Origin: Mantis religiosa
Taxonomy: Eukaryota > Arthropoda > Insecta > Mantodea > Mantidae
Length of the DNA stretch: 64,000 nt
Assembly: GCA_030765055.1 (NCBI GenBank)
Contig: CM060953.1
Location: 181,599,239-181,663,238 of the forward strand
Direction: 5' to 3'
The translations under genes were made by a program, and so were the position numbers. How positions within the stretch are numbered: position 1 is the first letter of the stretch; each line of letters starts with the position of its first letter. Under the pieces are notes generated by a model. The model was not told the DNA's origin, did not search any database, and was given only the letters and a program-made list of their open reading frames with translations. Below are positions 10,113 to 21,084 of the stretch, piece by piece.

Positions 10113-10753
10113 TAGATTATTTTCTTTGGGGTTTTGAAAACACCTATCTATTTGTAGTAGGTAGAGCAAGTATTGCATTTCACCATAAATTCTGTATCAT
10201 GATTTTCCCAGAATATGCATCTTTAAAACTTCCCTGATTAAATTTTAAAAAGGCGTTTTTGCATGTGTGCCATCTATATGTGTCTAAGCACAACTCAAGA
10301 ACAAAAGTTGGGTTATGTAGTATCTTTAATGCTTCACAAAGATTTTCAGAAAAAATATCACTGCAACTACCCTTAAAATGGGAATGTGTTTTATTTCCCA
10401 AAAATGGCTGTGACAATTTGTAGTTAAATTTGACGGTTTTAATGTCATATTTGCCAGTTTCAGACATCATCTCAGTATTTAAGGTGAAACTCTAATAGAA
10501 ATTAAAAACCAAAGTTGATTTTCATGATTGAAATCTCCGAGATTGTCACTATTTTGGCCATGAAAATATTATCCAGTTTCCACATCCTACAAAATTCTTT
10601 AAAAATTAATTGGGCAAACACATTGTGAGCAGCTACAATTAAAATATAAGTATATACTGCAAAAATAAATCATTGAACGAAATGAAGGTTTGCTTGATTA
10701 CATCATTTTTTGATTTTATCTACTGCAGTGATTGGTTATGTTCTTCTTTACAG
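10113..10753 (+). other. PIGN intron remainder
   Basis: AT-rich intron sequence up to the acceptor TTCTTTACAG at 10753. A second AG at 10729 would break the PIGN frame and is not favoured. Confidence 0.6.
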
Positions 10754-10968
10754 GATATTGTCAGGCTGCCTTTGGTTGGTGTTAGCAGGTTTTTGTGCTT
10801 CCAAATGCCTGTCATATAAAGCAGAGTGCAAACAAGTGTGGTACACTTTAGCACTACAGTTTTGTTTGATTCCTGTCACCATATGGAACATTGGAAGCAC
10901 AGCATCAAGTATACAAAACAAAAGGGGCCTTTTGCCATTAAACCAAGCTACATCCTGGTTGCTTTTAG
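10754..10968 (+). CDS. PIGN: PIGN exon: GPI ethanolamine phosphate transferase 1
   Basis: The first G completes the Val codon from 7129. The exon then reads ILSGCLWLVLAGFCASKCLS, a transmembrane helix and loop; VWYTLALQFCLIPVTIWNIG, another helix; and NKRGLLPLNQATSWLLL. The last stretch corresponds to the conserved LP.NQ..SW segment of animal PIGN. Length is 215 bp; one G is left for the next exon. Donor GTAAGT at 10969. No internal stop. Confidence 0.9.
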
Positions 10969-11059
10969 GTAAGTCATTTCTGAAACTATAAAGAACATTG
11001 AAAAATGATTGAAGAAAATAAATGTGAATTGAAATTTATGACAAAACAGAAAAAGTATG

Positions 11060-11991
11060 TCGAGATTTAACTGTATTGGAACACCACAGTGAAGCGAAAA
11101 ATTATTAATTTTTAGATGAGTCGTATTTATTACACATCTGCTTCAAAAGAGATTAAAACAGATCACAGCTCTCACACCAATAAAACAAGAAATTAGATTT
11201 GCTAAATTTACTTACCACCCCTGGGCCACAAAAAAGTTCCAAAAAATATTCAAGAAATACAATATAACATTGGCACCAAAAAACAATTACAACATTAAAA
11301 ACCTATTAAATTATAGATGAGTCGTATTTTTTACACATCTGCTTCACTTTCGTACCTATTTTGAGGTACGAAAGTGAAGCAGATGTGTAAAAAATACGAC
11401 TCATCTATAATTTAATAATTTTTCGCTTCACTGTGGTGTTCCAATACAGTTAAATCTCGATATATTAAAAACCTATTTCACAGTAATAATACTGATAAGA
11501 TAAAACCAGAGGAAAAGTCAGGCATTTACAAGATTAAGTGTAAAGACTGTGAAAAAATTTACATAGGGAGGACAAAAAGAAACATAGGCACTAGAAAGAA
11601 AGAACACTTCAGGCACTTAAGATACAAAAATATTGGTAAGTCCGCAATAGCAGCTCATTTCTGGTCTGAAAAGTATGAAATTGAAAATAGCACAGAATTA
11701 CTAAAAGACGTACAAAAACATAGTGAACTCGTCATATGGGAGAGGATATACATAGAAAAACATAAAAACCAACTTATGAACTTTGAAATCCCGCCAGAAG
11801 AGAATCCCATATTTAAGTTCATCACTAAATCAACAGATGGCAGCAGCAACCCCAGAATTACCCACACCGTTGGATCAAGCTTTAGTCGCATAAGAGCCGT
11901 AGATGCAAACGATGATTTGCGAAACATGTCCTCAAAATAGGTACGAAAGTGAAGCAGATGTGTAATAAATACGACTCATCTAAAAATTAAT
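11060..11991 (+). mobile_element. Penelope-like element, family A copy 2 (with nested hairpin)
   Basis: Flanked by 12-bp duplications AGAAAAAGTATG (11048-11059 and 11992-12003). It opens with the family-A terminal block TCGAGATTTAACTGTATTGG. The plus strand then encodes the linker FAKFTYHPWATKKFQKIF and the GIY-YIG nuclease (SGIYKIKCKDCEKIYIGRTK, EHFRHLRYKN) through to NMSSK at 11940. The RT domain is missing. The coding region is cut at 11307 by a hairpin (11308-11463). Upstream of the linker the sequence jumps straight to the terminal block, so it is 5'-truncated. Confidence 0.85.
11308..11463. mobile_element. Family A terminal hairpin nested in copy 2
   Basis: A 156-bp insertion made only of family-A terminal sequence folded on itself (axis about 11366), flanked by the 14-bp duplication ATTAAAAACCTATT (11294-11307 and 11464-11477). 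Removing it restores the GIY-YIG linker frame of the host copy. It has no coding content. Confidence 0.85.
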
Positions 11992-12027
11992 AGAAAAAGT
12001 ATGGTTCAAAACTGGAGTAATATATTA

Positions 12028-12270
12028 TAGTAGTTGTCTCATGTGTTTATGAGAACTCCTAGTGGTTTACTGGAAGAAACACGAGTCAGTTGGAGAATTT
12101 AATGTCATGTTGGCACGTTGGCCATAGTAGCTCAAATGGTTAGAGCGGCTGGACGGAAACCAGAAGATCCGTGGTTCAAATCCCGGCTATGGCATTGAAT
12201 TTTTAAGTCTGGCTCTACCCTTTCATAGTGCGTCCTACACACGGCTAGTGTGAAAGAACAATTAATTTCC
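12028..12270 (+). mobile_element. tRNA-derived SINE family 1
   Basis: A full-looking copy with the duplication AATATATTA (12019-12027 and 12271-12279). The tRNA-like part at about 12121-12194 has pairing ends GCCATAG/CTATGGC, A box TAGCTCAAATGGTTAGAGC and B box GGTTCAAATCC. PIGN intron. Confidence 0.85.
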
Positions 12271-13005
12271 AATATATTAAGTCTTGACTTTATAAGCTAA
12301 TTTAACTAAGATTTAGAAAACTTTTAACTCTAAGACACCATGCCAAGTTAATGATGATGATAATTTATTCACCATTTAGAAATTAGAATAATTACAATAG
12401 GCTTTGTCAAGTTAAATTGCATTACAATGGTGTTAGTAAATTGAAGGTGGAGAAAAGATGATTGTTAATTCTTCTGACACCACAATTAAATGCTCTTGGT
12501 AGACCTGTAGTTTAGAAAAAAGGTTTAATGAGCTGAAATATTGGCCATTCACAAAGAAAATGATGCATAACAGTTTAACGTTAAATAACATAACATGCTA
12601 CAAAGAAAATAGATGTATTTATCAATTTGTTTGGCATTTTGTTTGTACTTAAAATTTTTTTATGTATTCACTTGATTCTGCATAGCAAAATTTTTCATAT
12701 ATATAATTACAGTGTTTCTCGGAATTCATGAAATGAAGGCGATTTTCTTGAAAATCATATGTTGCTTCAATGGAAGATACTGAACTTAAATGTTTATTAT
12801 ATAATTGACTTCGTTTTTAGTTATGATGTTTAGACGCACACACATGCACTTTGTGTGGATGCACCTATACATGCACAATTTTTCCTAAAATGCTTTTTCG
12901 GATTTAAGGAGGCTCAAAACTGTGTTTCCAATGAAATCTCTGTATCAAATCTTTTGGTGAAGTACAATACTTCTACTCATTATATGTAATTTTTTTTTGT
13001 GTAAT

Positions 13006-13218
13006 TTACATCCTCCAATGTTAAGTCATCGGATGATGAATGGAATGGGTGAAATAATGCTCAAATAAGTCCAGGTTCCATAGAGCTTAGTTACCTGACA
13101 TTCATCTTTCAGGATAAGGGAAAGCTGGAAAAAACCTTATCCAGGTAAGTCACCCTGACCAAGATTCAAACTCGGGACCTCTTGAACATGAGGCAGACAT
13201 GCTACCGAGGCGGGCTTA
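13006..13218 (-). mobile_element. tRNA-derived SINE family 2
   Basis: Reverse-strand copy: head GCCCGCCTCGGTAGCATG, B box GAGTTTGAATCTTGG, then the TTATCC...GGGTT body and the tail ending TTAACATTGGAGGATG. It lies about 80 bp upstream of a PIGN exon. Confidence 0.8.
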
Positions 13219-13298
13219 TATGTAATAGAAAAATTAATTCAGTTACATTTATAAGTTATAAACCAGTACTGAACATATGTCATTTCCTTTTGTTTCAG

Positions 13299-13492
13299 TT
13301 TTATCCTTATTGCTTCCATTACTTAGCTCACGTTGGCTTCTTCCTCGCCTTTTGAGTGTAAGTCTGGCATTGGCAGTACCGTTCCTGCTACTCAGTGCCA
13401 GTCATGAAGCTTTGTTCTTTCTTGCCCTTCTCCTGAACCTGCTCTGTTGGTTGGCTCTGGAACACTACAGTACTGGCTCGAGTAAGAAACAG
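13299..13492 (+). CDS. PIGN: PIGN exon: GPI ethanolamine phosphate transferase 1
   Basis: TT at the start completes a Val codon with the G at 10968. The exon reads LSLLLPLLSSRWLLPRLLSV, SLALAVPFLLLSASHEALFF and LALLLNLLCWLALEH: hydrophobic helices with the conserved LLS...EALF motif of PIGN. Acceptor TGTTTCAG at 13298. Donor after KKQ at 13493 (GTGAGC). An alternative GTAAGA donor at 13483 would change phase and does not fit the next exon. 194 bp, ends in phase 0. Confidence 0.9.
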
Positions 13493-14674
13493 GTGAGCAG
13501 CAATAATGGGAATTCTAAAAATTACCTCATTTCTAAGGTACCTCTGTACTAAATATCTAACAACTCTTTTTTTCTTATCATGGATTAATGCCAAAAAGCA
13601 TGCACAAATACTTTTAAAATGGTATGATTATGTTTTATATTTGTTTTAAACTAATTTAATTAATTTTTTTCATGTAATAAAATGTTATCTTGTGAATTTA
13701 TAAGTTATAGTTTCTTACAATTTCAGTAGTTGCAAAAAAATTTGTTTGCTAATTCCAAATGCACTTACCTGATTTTACAGTGAATCTTGTGTTTAATATT
13801 TTTTGTTTCTGAGGTGCCAAATTTTAAATTTTAAATTACATTTTAAATTCACAAAAGTAGCCAGTGTTGTTAAAGCTTAGTGTTGCAAATGGAAGGTCTG
13901 ACCATGATCATCTTTCCTGACTGAGCTTTTTACCAGATTTTTCTCAGTCTTCATAACTGGCAAATGCTAGAGAAGCACCCTAAACTTAGGCCTGGAGTGT
14001 TTTCTTTTGATATTTCCATTCCCAATTATAATTTAATTTCAAGTAATACTGTATTCAACAGCTTTGATGTGACATGTATAGTGAAATGTGCATGAAACAC
14101 ACACAAAGGTACAAAAAAGAAGTTAAATTAGATTTGTAATGAGGCCTTAGATTAGTTAAGATATTGTAACTCCATGCATTGAATAGTTACTGAACCATAT
14201 CGATGTAAGTGTTTCTTATTACACAGGATGTTTCTGATCTTAAAAAAATTGTTATGTTTGCAGTTGAAGGTTAGTTATTTATTCTTAAAATTAAGCCATA
14301 TTAGCACACATATCAAGGAATGCATTGCTTTGCAGTACGTTTTATTTTTATGTGCATGCTACAGCACTATTATAGCATGTTGGTAGAGTTTGTCATAGAA
14401 GGGGAAAGAATTTGTTTGAGATTGGAAATTCAAATCTTTCTTGGACTTATAGTTTATGAGCTAAGTTTTAGGAGGTTTTTATTCTGCAAATGTTAAGAAT
14501 TTTACTGTGTGTGGCAGTAGCAGTTTTGGCTTTAAACCAAACATTCTTTTTATAAATATTTTATATTTCTTTGAAAATATTTTCTTCAATTTATATATAA
14601 CTATTTAACCTATTTAGCCATATATCATAAAATGTACCTACTTATATTGTTATTGGAATTCTTGTGTAGAAATT
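13493..14674 (+). other. PIGN intron, no repeat recognised
   Basis: AT-rich intron sequence without a feature I can name. Confidence 0.6.
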
Positions 14675-14685
14675 CTACACAACTT

Positions 14686-15756
14686 AAAGTATAAACTTGG
14701 AAGAAGCGTAGAGACAGTGAAGCACAACTTAGCACAAAAGTGAATCGAGAAGATATTGACACACTGCTTCACTCACACTGTTTTTTTCACAGGACATGTT
14801 TCAAGAGCTTTTGCTCTTATCAGTTGGTACTCGACTAGTGCAAATTGTGGTGGTTTCCTCTTTCTCTGTATCATCTATAAATGGCATGTCAAAGATATCC
14901 GGTGGTGGAGTTTCAAAGTTCATGACTCTATGACGATTTTTGTTAATGAAGATTTTTTCCCATACAGAAAGGTCTATGGGGTGATTAACATATTTTATTA
15001 AAGATGTTTCCAAGTTGATGTCATGTCTAGTATTCAAAAAATGAAAAGCTACTGCTGATTTTTCTGTTTCACCATTTTTAATGTTTCTTTTATGTTCTTT
15101 AGTTCTGATGTCAATATTTATTTTTGTTTTTCCAATATAAATTTTAGGGCAAGTTTCACATTTGATCTCATAGATTCCTGGTTTTTCTTTCGTAGTAATT
15201 GAATTTTTTTTTTTTGGGGGGGGGGGCCTTTTAACAAATTTCTGATATTAAATAGGTTTAATATCAGAAATTTGTTAAAAGCCCCCCCCCAAAAAAAAAT
15301 TCAATTACTACCAAAGAAAAACCAGGAATCTATGACATCAAATGTGAAACTTGCCCTAAAATTTATATAGGAAAAACAAAAAGAAATGACATCAGAACTA
15401 ATATAAGAAACATTAAAAATTGTAAAACAGAAAAATCAGCAGTGGCTTTTCATTTTTTGAATACTAGACATGACATCAACTTGGAAACATTTTTAATAAA
15501 ATACGTTAATCACCCATAGACCTTTCCGTATGGGAAAAAATCTTCATTAAGAAAAATCGTCATAGAGTCATGAACTTTGAAACTCCACCACCGGACATCT
15601 TTGACATGCCATCTATCGATAATACAGAGAAAGAGGAAACCACCACAATTTGCACTAGTCGAGTACCAACTGATAAGAGCAAAAGCTCTTGAAACATGTC
15701 CTGTGAAAAAACAATGTGAGTGAAGCAGTGTGTCAATATCTTCTCGATTCACTTTT
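14686..15756. mobile_element. Penelope-like element, family D (1-kb palindrome)
   Basis: Flanked by the duplication CTACACAACTT (14675-14685 and 15757-15767). About 60 bp at the left end is unpaired; the remainder is a near-perfect palindrome of about 500 bp per arm, centred near 15253 beside complementary G-rich and C-rich runs. Both arms encode the family-D endonuclease C-terminus (LSVWEKIFINKNRHRVMNFE, TPPPDIFDMP, ending DKSKSS) and a hammerhead-like motif (14791-14830 minus, 15665-15705 plus). RT absent. PIGN intron. Confidence 0.85.
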
Positions 15757-15852
15757 CTACACAACTTGTTTAAGGAGCTCTGAGTATTTTAATGTTTATC
15801 ATGTTATAATAAGTACTTCTAGTTACTTAAGGATATATTTTTTCAGTTTCAG

Positions 15853-15927
15853 GATTACATATTCAGCTCAGTGTATGAACAGGGACGCTCACTCACATCT
15901 GGGGATTTTCGAAGGGCCTACTTCTTT
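15853..15927 (+). CDS. PIGN: PIGN exon: GPI ethanolamine phosphate transferase 1
   Basis: Short exon reading DYIFSSVYEQGRSLTSGDFR then RAYFF; FRRAYFF matches the start of the transmembrane helix that continues in the next exon. Two in-frame acceptors lie 6 bp apart (TTTTTTCAG at 15846 and TTTCAG at 15852), so the start could be 15847, adding Phe-Gln. Donor is GT at 15928 followed by ATCC, a weak consensus. Phase 0 at both ends. Confidence 0.75.
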
Positions 15928-16104
15928 GTATCCTTTTAATGTTTTGTACTCTTTGAAAGCAGATCAAATCCACCATGAATAAAGAAAATATGCTTTAAGT
16001 GGGCATTGATGGGCATTGCTGATCTACCACCATAGCATACTTATTATCTGAATCCCTTAAAAGAATGGATGAAATCAAACCATTGGCAAAAATAAAAACT
16101 TTTC

Positions 16105-16400
16105 TATGGAAATCATATCTTCCACACTAACCGTGTGTAGGCTAAGGTTTGGATGAATAGAGCCAGACTGAAAAATTCAATGCTATAGCTGGGATTTGAA
16201 CCTCAGATCTCCCGATGTCTGTGCGGTTACAGTAAACCACTGAGCTACTATGGCCAACATGCCGACATGACATTAAATTCTCCAACTGACTTTTATGTTT
16301 CCCGGTAGACCACTAGGTGTTCTCGTATGCTATGAGACACGCACCTTTTGTGGCGACTTACTCTGCTGGAAGTACTTAAGTCCCTGGCTTCATAGTTAAA
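16105..16400 (-). mobile_element. SINE family 1, near full length
   Basis: Reverse-strand copy including the 5' part (TTAAGTACTTCCAGC, GTCGCCACAAAAGGTG) missing from several others, then the tRNA-like centre and the TAGCCTACACACGG 3' end. PIGN intron. Confidence 0.8.
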
Positions 16401-16836
16401 CCACTATGTTATTTGGTAAATTGATGGAATGTTCTTGTATTATAGTATTGATTGAAGTAGAGTTGAAGAGTAGGTCATATTATAGAGGTAAGGATACCAA
16501 TAACAGCTGCTGTACAATTTGCAGTAACTTTGAGGTGGGATTCAGACTATTGAGAGATTTTAAATAGGTAATTAAATCTTTTATTATTGCATAGAGGTAA
16601 ATAATTACAGTAATTATGTGAAAGGTTTGATTTATAATAGTATTTGTATTCTGGACTTCTTTGGTGAGGTATTATTAATTAAAGAATTGTAAACACTAGG
16701 GCATGAGTACTATTTTAAATATACTTTTTTCACAACTGTCACAACTTTTATCAAAATTATAGCTAAAATATCTCTTTGTAAGTGCAATGCAGTAGAAGGA
16801 AATTTGTTGATATTGATGTAATTTTAAAAGAATATA

Positions 16837-18259
16837 CACTCCTGGAAATTGAAATAAGAACACCGTGAATTCATTGTCCCAGGAAGGGAAAACTTTATTG
16901 ACACATTCCTGTGGTCAGATACATCACATGATCACACTGACAGAACCATAGGCACATAGACACAGGCAACAGAGCATGCACAATGTCGGCACTAGTACCG
17001 TGTATATCCACCTTTCGCAGCAATGCAGGCTGCTATTCTCCCATGGAGACGATCGTAGAGATGCTGGATGTAGTCCTGTGGAATGGCTTGCCATGTCATT
17101 TCCAGCTGGCGCCTCAGTTGGACCAGCGTTCGTACTGGACGTGCAGACCGCGTGAGACGACGTTTCATCCAGTCCCAAACATGCTCAATGGGGGACAGAT
17201 CCGTAGATCTTGCTGGCCAGGGTAGTTGACGTTACACCTTCTAGAGCACGTTTGGTGGCACGGGATACATGCGGACGTGCGTTGTCCTGTTAGAACAGCA
17301 AGTTCCCTTGCCGGTCTAGGAATGGTAGAACGATGGGTTAGATGACAGTTTGGATGTACCGTGCACTATTCAGTGTACCCTCGACGATCACCTGAGGTGT
17401 ACGGCCAGTGTAGGAGATCGCTCCCCACTCCATGATGCCGGGTGTTGGCCCTGTGTGCCTCAGTCATATGCAGTCCTGATTGTGGCACTCACCTGCACGG
17501 CGCCAAACATGCATACGACCATCATTGGCACCAAGGCAGAAGCGACTCTCATCGCTGAAGACGACACGTCTCCATTCGTCCCTCCATTCATGCCTGTCGC
17601 GACACCTATGGAGGAGGGCTGCACGATGTTGGGGCGTGAGCGGAAGACGGCCTAACGGTGCGCGGGACCATAGCCCAGCTTCATGAAGACGGTTGCGAAT
17701 GGTCCTCGCCGATACCCCAGGAGCAACAGTGTCCCTAATTTGCTGGAAAGTGGCAGTGCGGTCCCCTACGGCACTGCGTAGGATCCGACGGTCTTGGCGT
17801 GCATCCGTGCGTCGCTGCGGTCCGGTCCCAGGTCGACGGGCACGTGCACCTTCCACCAACCACTGGGGACAACATCGATGTACTGTGGAGACCTCACGCC
17901 CCACGTGTTGAGCAATTCGGTGGTACGTCCACCCGGCCTCCCGCATGCCCACTATACGCACTCGCTCAAAGTCCGTCAACTGCACATACGGTTCACGTCC
18001 ATGCTATCGCGGCATGCTACCAGTGTTAAAGACTGCGATGGAGTTCCGTATGCCACGGCAAACTGGCTGACACTGACGGCGGCGGTGCTCAAACGCTGCG
18101 TAGCTAGCGCCATTCGACGGCCAACACCGCGGTTCCTGATGTGTCCGCTGTGCCGTGCGTGTGATCATTGCTTGTATAGCCCTCTCGCAGTGTCCGGAGC
18201 AAGTATGGTGGGTCTGACACACCGGCGTCAATGTGTTCTTATTTCCATTTCCAGGAGTG
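16837..18259 (-). mobile_element. Tc1-like DNA transposon
   Basis: A 1,423-bp element with terminal inverted repeats of about 27 bp starting CACTCCTGGAAATTGAAATA (right end differs at one base), flanked by TA duplications (16835-16836 and 18260-18261). It contains one minus-strand transposase pseudogene and is clearly GC-richer than the surrounding intron, as expected of a recent arrival. It lies inside PIGN intron 15928-18516, antisense to the gene. Confidence 0.95.
16992..18015 (-). pseudogene. Tc1-family transposase, inactivated
   Basis: Start Met at 18015 (MPR), with a TAG at codon 4. The frame then runs LTDFERVRIVGMREAGWTYH and SARTIRNRLHEAGLW (paired helix-turn-helix, Tc3-type DNA binding) to VVFSDESRFCLGANDGR, which holds the first catalytic Asp (SDES). 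A frame change near 17464 follows, then IMEWGAISYTGRTPQVIVEG, an internal stop, QDNARPHVSRATKRAL (second Asp), a further frame change, and DLSPIEHVWDWMKRRL with the catalytic Glu. Stop at 16992. The length of about 340 codons is normal for Tc1. The stops and frame changes make it non-functional. Confidence 0.9.
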
Positions 18260-18516
18260 TATGTATGCCTTTAGGTTGGACATCATTTAAAAAATTTGTT
18301 TAAAATAAAGTGCCTAAAAAGCCCTCTGTACTCACATTAAGCAAAACAGCATTAAAATTTGGTGACAAACATAAAAAATTCCAAGTTTTAAAAATTTTGG
18401 TAAATTTTTTGTGCCCTGTGCCTTTTCAACCTTTTGATGTTGGAGGAATTTAAAACTGATTGACTGAGACAATTCTTCTAATGCACATATTATATTTCCT
18501 TAACTGGAATTTTCAG

Positions 18517-18708
18517 CTTTTCTATATTATCCTCTCCTTTTTTGGAACAGGAAATATAGCCAGTATTAACTCTTTTGATCCCACCTGGGTTAGGTGTTTT
18601 CTTACAGTATTTTCACCTTTTGTGATGACAATACTTATTTTATGGAAAGTTATGTTGCCATTTCTAGCTGTTACCTGCTGTTTCCGGGCACTCAACATAA
18701 TTGTTCAG
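18517..18708 (+). CDS. PIGN: PIGN exon: GPI ethanolamine phosphate transferase 1
   Basis: Reads LFYIILSFFGTGNIASINSF, then DPTWVRCFLTVFSPFVMTIL, then ILWKVMLPFLAVTCCFRALN and IIVQ. FFGTGNIASINSFD is the most conserved stretch of the PIGN C-terminal domain and fixes the identification. Acceptor TTTTCAG at 18516, donor GTACGT at 18709; exactly 64 codons in phase 0. Confidence 0.95.
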
Positions 18709-19049
18709 GTACGTGTGTAACTGTCACATATGAAATCATGATTTCAGTCAAAGATATAGTGCCTATTATGATCACAATATATGTTATTTGCCAGTCCATG
18801 TCATTTTTATTTTCTATCTCACATACATAATAAGTAATGAGGGTATTGTATTTGATACTGAGATTTCATTGGAAATATGTTTTGAGTTCCATGAATCCAA
18901 AAACATTATTTTTAGATTAAGGTTTATATATGAACAGCCTATTTCATTATGGAAAAAGGTTTTTGAAAATGTTGGTTTTCTTACAAATGGTCCTAACAAG
19001 TTTGATTCAAATAGTATATGTTAGAGATATTTTGAAAAATTGTCATATC

Positions 19050-19683
19050 GGCTTGGTCTGCTGAGAGGTTACATCACCATTGCTGTCCTTGGTAGGAGGG
19101 TCAACTGTGGATGAGGCAACCAGTCAGGCTCTGTTGTATGGATGTGTGGAAGAGAACGTGCCTTCAATGGCAGCCACTAGCTGACGTCACGAGGCAGGCG
19201 CGGGTATGCTGTCACTATGCAAAAGACCTTTTGAGACTGTAATTTGAGAGGTTTCCAGTTCCAGAAGTTTCTGTTTACACCCGACAGGTGTATAAAGCCA
19301 ATGTGAGTTCTAGAGAAGAGAATAATGAGTTTTAGAGTGTGTGTGTACAAACACACAGCTCCGCGAGGAAGAGCCGACTCAGTGAGGTAGTTCACGAATC
19401 AGCTGTTCTTTGAGCAGTGCATAGAAGTGTGGTACGTTCCAAGCTGCATGGTGAGGAGTCAGCAGGCTGTGGGAGTGCACAAAGCTGTTCATGTGTCAGT
19501 AAGTGCAGCTCTGTAGTGAAGAATCAATGGGCTGTGGAATAGGCAGTGAAGCAGTTTATGTGTGAATATCAAGAGTCGTGTTCAGAATTGGCCTACAGCC
19601 AATATAATTTGTATAACTTGTAAATCATAAGAGACTGACAAAATCTTGCTTCTTAAAACAACTTCTGGTATGTTGTATTCACA
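19050..19683 (+). repeat. LTR-like block (unclassified)
   Basis: A moderately GC-rich block containing TGTATAAAGCC, a possible TATA box, and ending near TTGTATTCACA. Parts (CAAAAGACCTTT, GTTCCAGAA, GAATATCAAGAGTCGTG) recur in diverged form at 27235-27490. No coding region; ends and target duplication not resolved. Confidence 0.4.
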
Positions 19684-19996
19684 TGACTTTCTGCAAACTG
19701 TTCTTCTATCTGTTTCATGTTAATCAAATTTGAAGCCTTTGCAAAAATAGTTTTATTACATAATTTGTCATATGTACAAGAAAAATACAAAGACTAACGA
19801 TAGTTAAATCTTTTAAGAGCAAGTTGCTACAGCATAACTTTGAAATTGTTCTCTTTGCATGACCACTAAAAACAAAAGATGAATAGCTACTTAACATTGA
19901 ACAAGTACAAAAGGTTTGAGAATTCAAGTCAATAGCAATGAATATCTTGGAAAACAAACAATTTTTACATAAACTATGTGCCATAATAATATCAAC
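19684..19996. repeat. AT-rich dispersed repeat fragment
   Basis: Contains GTTAAATCTTTTAAGAGC and TCTCTTTGCATGACCAC, which recur inverted near 63405-63470 (GGCCATGCAAAGAGA, CTCTTAAAAGATTTGAC). A weaker match is at 54490-54550. Origin unknown. Confidence 0.4.
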
Positions 19997-20103
19997 ATTT
20001 TTTATGTATCGAGATTTAACTGTATTGGAACACCACAGTGAAGCGAAAAATTATTAATTTTTAGATGAGTCATATTTATTACACATCTGCTTCACTTTCG
20101 TAC

Positions 20104-21072
20104 CTATTTTGAGGACATGTTTCGCAAATCATCGTTTGCATCTACGGCTCTTATGCGACTAAAGCTTGATCCAACGGTGTGGGTAATTCTGGGGTTGCTG
20201 CTGCCATCTGTTGATTTAGTGATGAACTTAAATATGGGATTCTCTTCTGGCGGGATTTCAAAGTTCATTAGTTGGTTTTTATGTTTTTCTATGTATATCC
20301 TCTCCCATACGACAAGTTCACTATGTTTTTGTACGTATTTTAGTAATTCTGTGCTATCTTCAATTTCATGATTTTCAGACCAGAAATGAGCTGCTATTGC
20401 GGACTTATCAATATTTTTGTATCTTAAGTGCCTGAAGTGTTCTTTCTTTCTAGTGCCTATGTTTCTTTTTGTCCTCCCTATGTAAATTTTTTCACAGTCT
20501 TTACACTTAATCTTGTAAATGTCTGACTTTTCCTCTGGTTTTATCTTATCAGTATTATTACTGTGAAGTAGGTTTTTAATGTGGTAATTGTTTTTTGGTG
20601 CCAATGTTATATTGTATTTCTGGAATATTTTTTGGAACTTTTTTGTGGCCCAGGGGTGGTAAGTAAATTTAGCAAATCTAATTTCTGGTTTTATTGGTGT
20701 GAGAGCTGTGATCTGTTTTAATCTCTTTTGAAGTTTGAATGATTTTAGTTTTTTATCTACAAGGTTTTTTCCATATCCATTTTTAATTGCAGTTTTTAAG
20801 ATTTGATGGTATTCGTTTTGATATTCTTGCTGGCTGAGAGGTAGATTTACTAATCTGTGTGTGAGACTGTTGATGGTTGCATGTTTGTGTGGAATTGGGT
20901 TGAAACTATTTGCTTTGATGTAATTATCTGTATGTGTTGTTTTTCTATGGATGCCAAATTCTAGTTTTTCATTGCTTTTTTTGATTTTAAGGTCTAAAAA
21001 AGGTAGAGTACAGTCCTCTTCAGTTTCCACTGTGAATTGTATGCTGGGTTCTTGCAGGTTGAGTAGTTTCAA
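20104..21072 (-). CDS. Penelope-like polyprotein fragment (RT thumb + GIY-YIG endonuclease)
   Basis: Open frame of 322 codons without a natural start. Residues 1-100 (CTLPFLDLKIKKSNEKLEFG, IHRKTTHTDNYIK) match the RT end/thumb of Penelope-like elements, where FLDL.I and YRK.THTD are typical. About residue 140 begins the linker RFAKFTYHPWATKKFQKIF. The GIY-YIG nuclease follows at about 180-290: SDIYKIKCKDCEKIYIGRTK, then EHFRHLRYKN and SAIAAHFWSENHEIE. The first motif residue is D rather than G (SDIY), probably a substitution since the 21085 copy has SGIY. The RT catalytic fingers and palm are absent, so the protein cannot support retrotransposition; the frame being intact suggests youth. Confidence 0.85.
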   Translation of the reverse strand: MKLLNLQEPSIQFTVETEEDCTLPFLDLKIKKSNEKLEFGIHRKTTHTDNYIKANSFNPIPHKHATINSLTHRLVNLPLSQQEYQNEYHQILKTAIKNGYGKNLVDKKLKSFKLQKRLKQITALTPIKPEIRFAKFTYHPWATKKFQKIFQKYNITLAPKNNYHIKNLLHSNNTDKIKPEEKSDIYKIKCKDCEKIYIGRTKRNIGTRKKEHFRHLRYKNIDKSAIAAHFWSENHEIEDSTELLKYVQKHSELVVWERIYIEKHKNQLMNFEIPPEENPIFKFITKSTDGSSNPRITHTVGSSFSRIRAVDANDDLRNMSSK

Positions 21073-21084
21073 AGCATCATCTAT

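Noticed and set aside
10710..10991. ATG at 10710 as a start of a separate small protein
   Set aside because: The frame is a PIGN exon with a splice acceptor at 10753 and donor at 10969; the first codons are intronic.
12121..12194. Genuine tRNA gene
   Set aside because: The cloverleaf-like sequence is embedded in a SINE with target duplications and repeated at many loci; the T and anticodon arms are imperfect.
17794..18303. 169-codon plus-strand frame
   Set aside because: Shadow of the Tc1 transposase, which reads on the minus strand with clear motifs.
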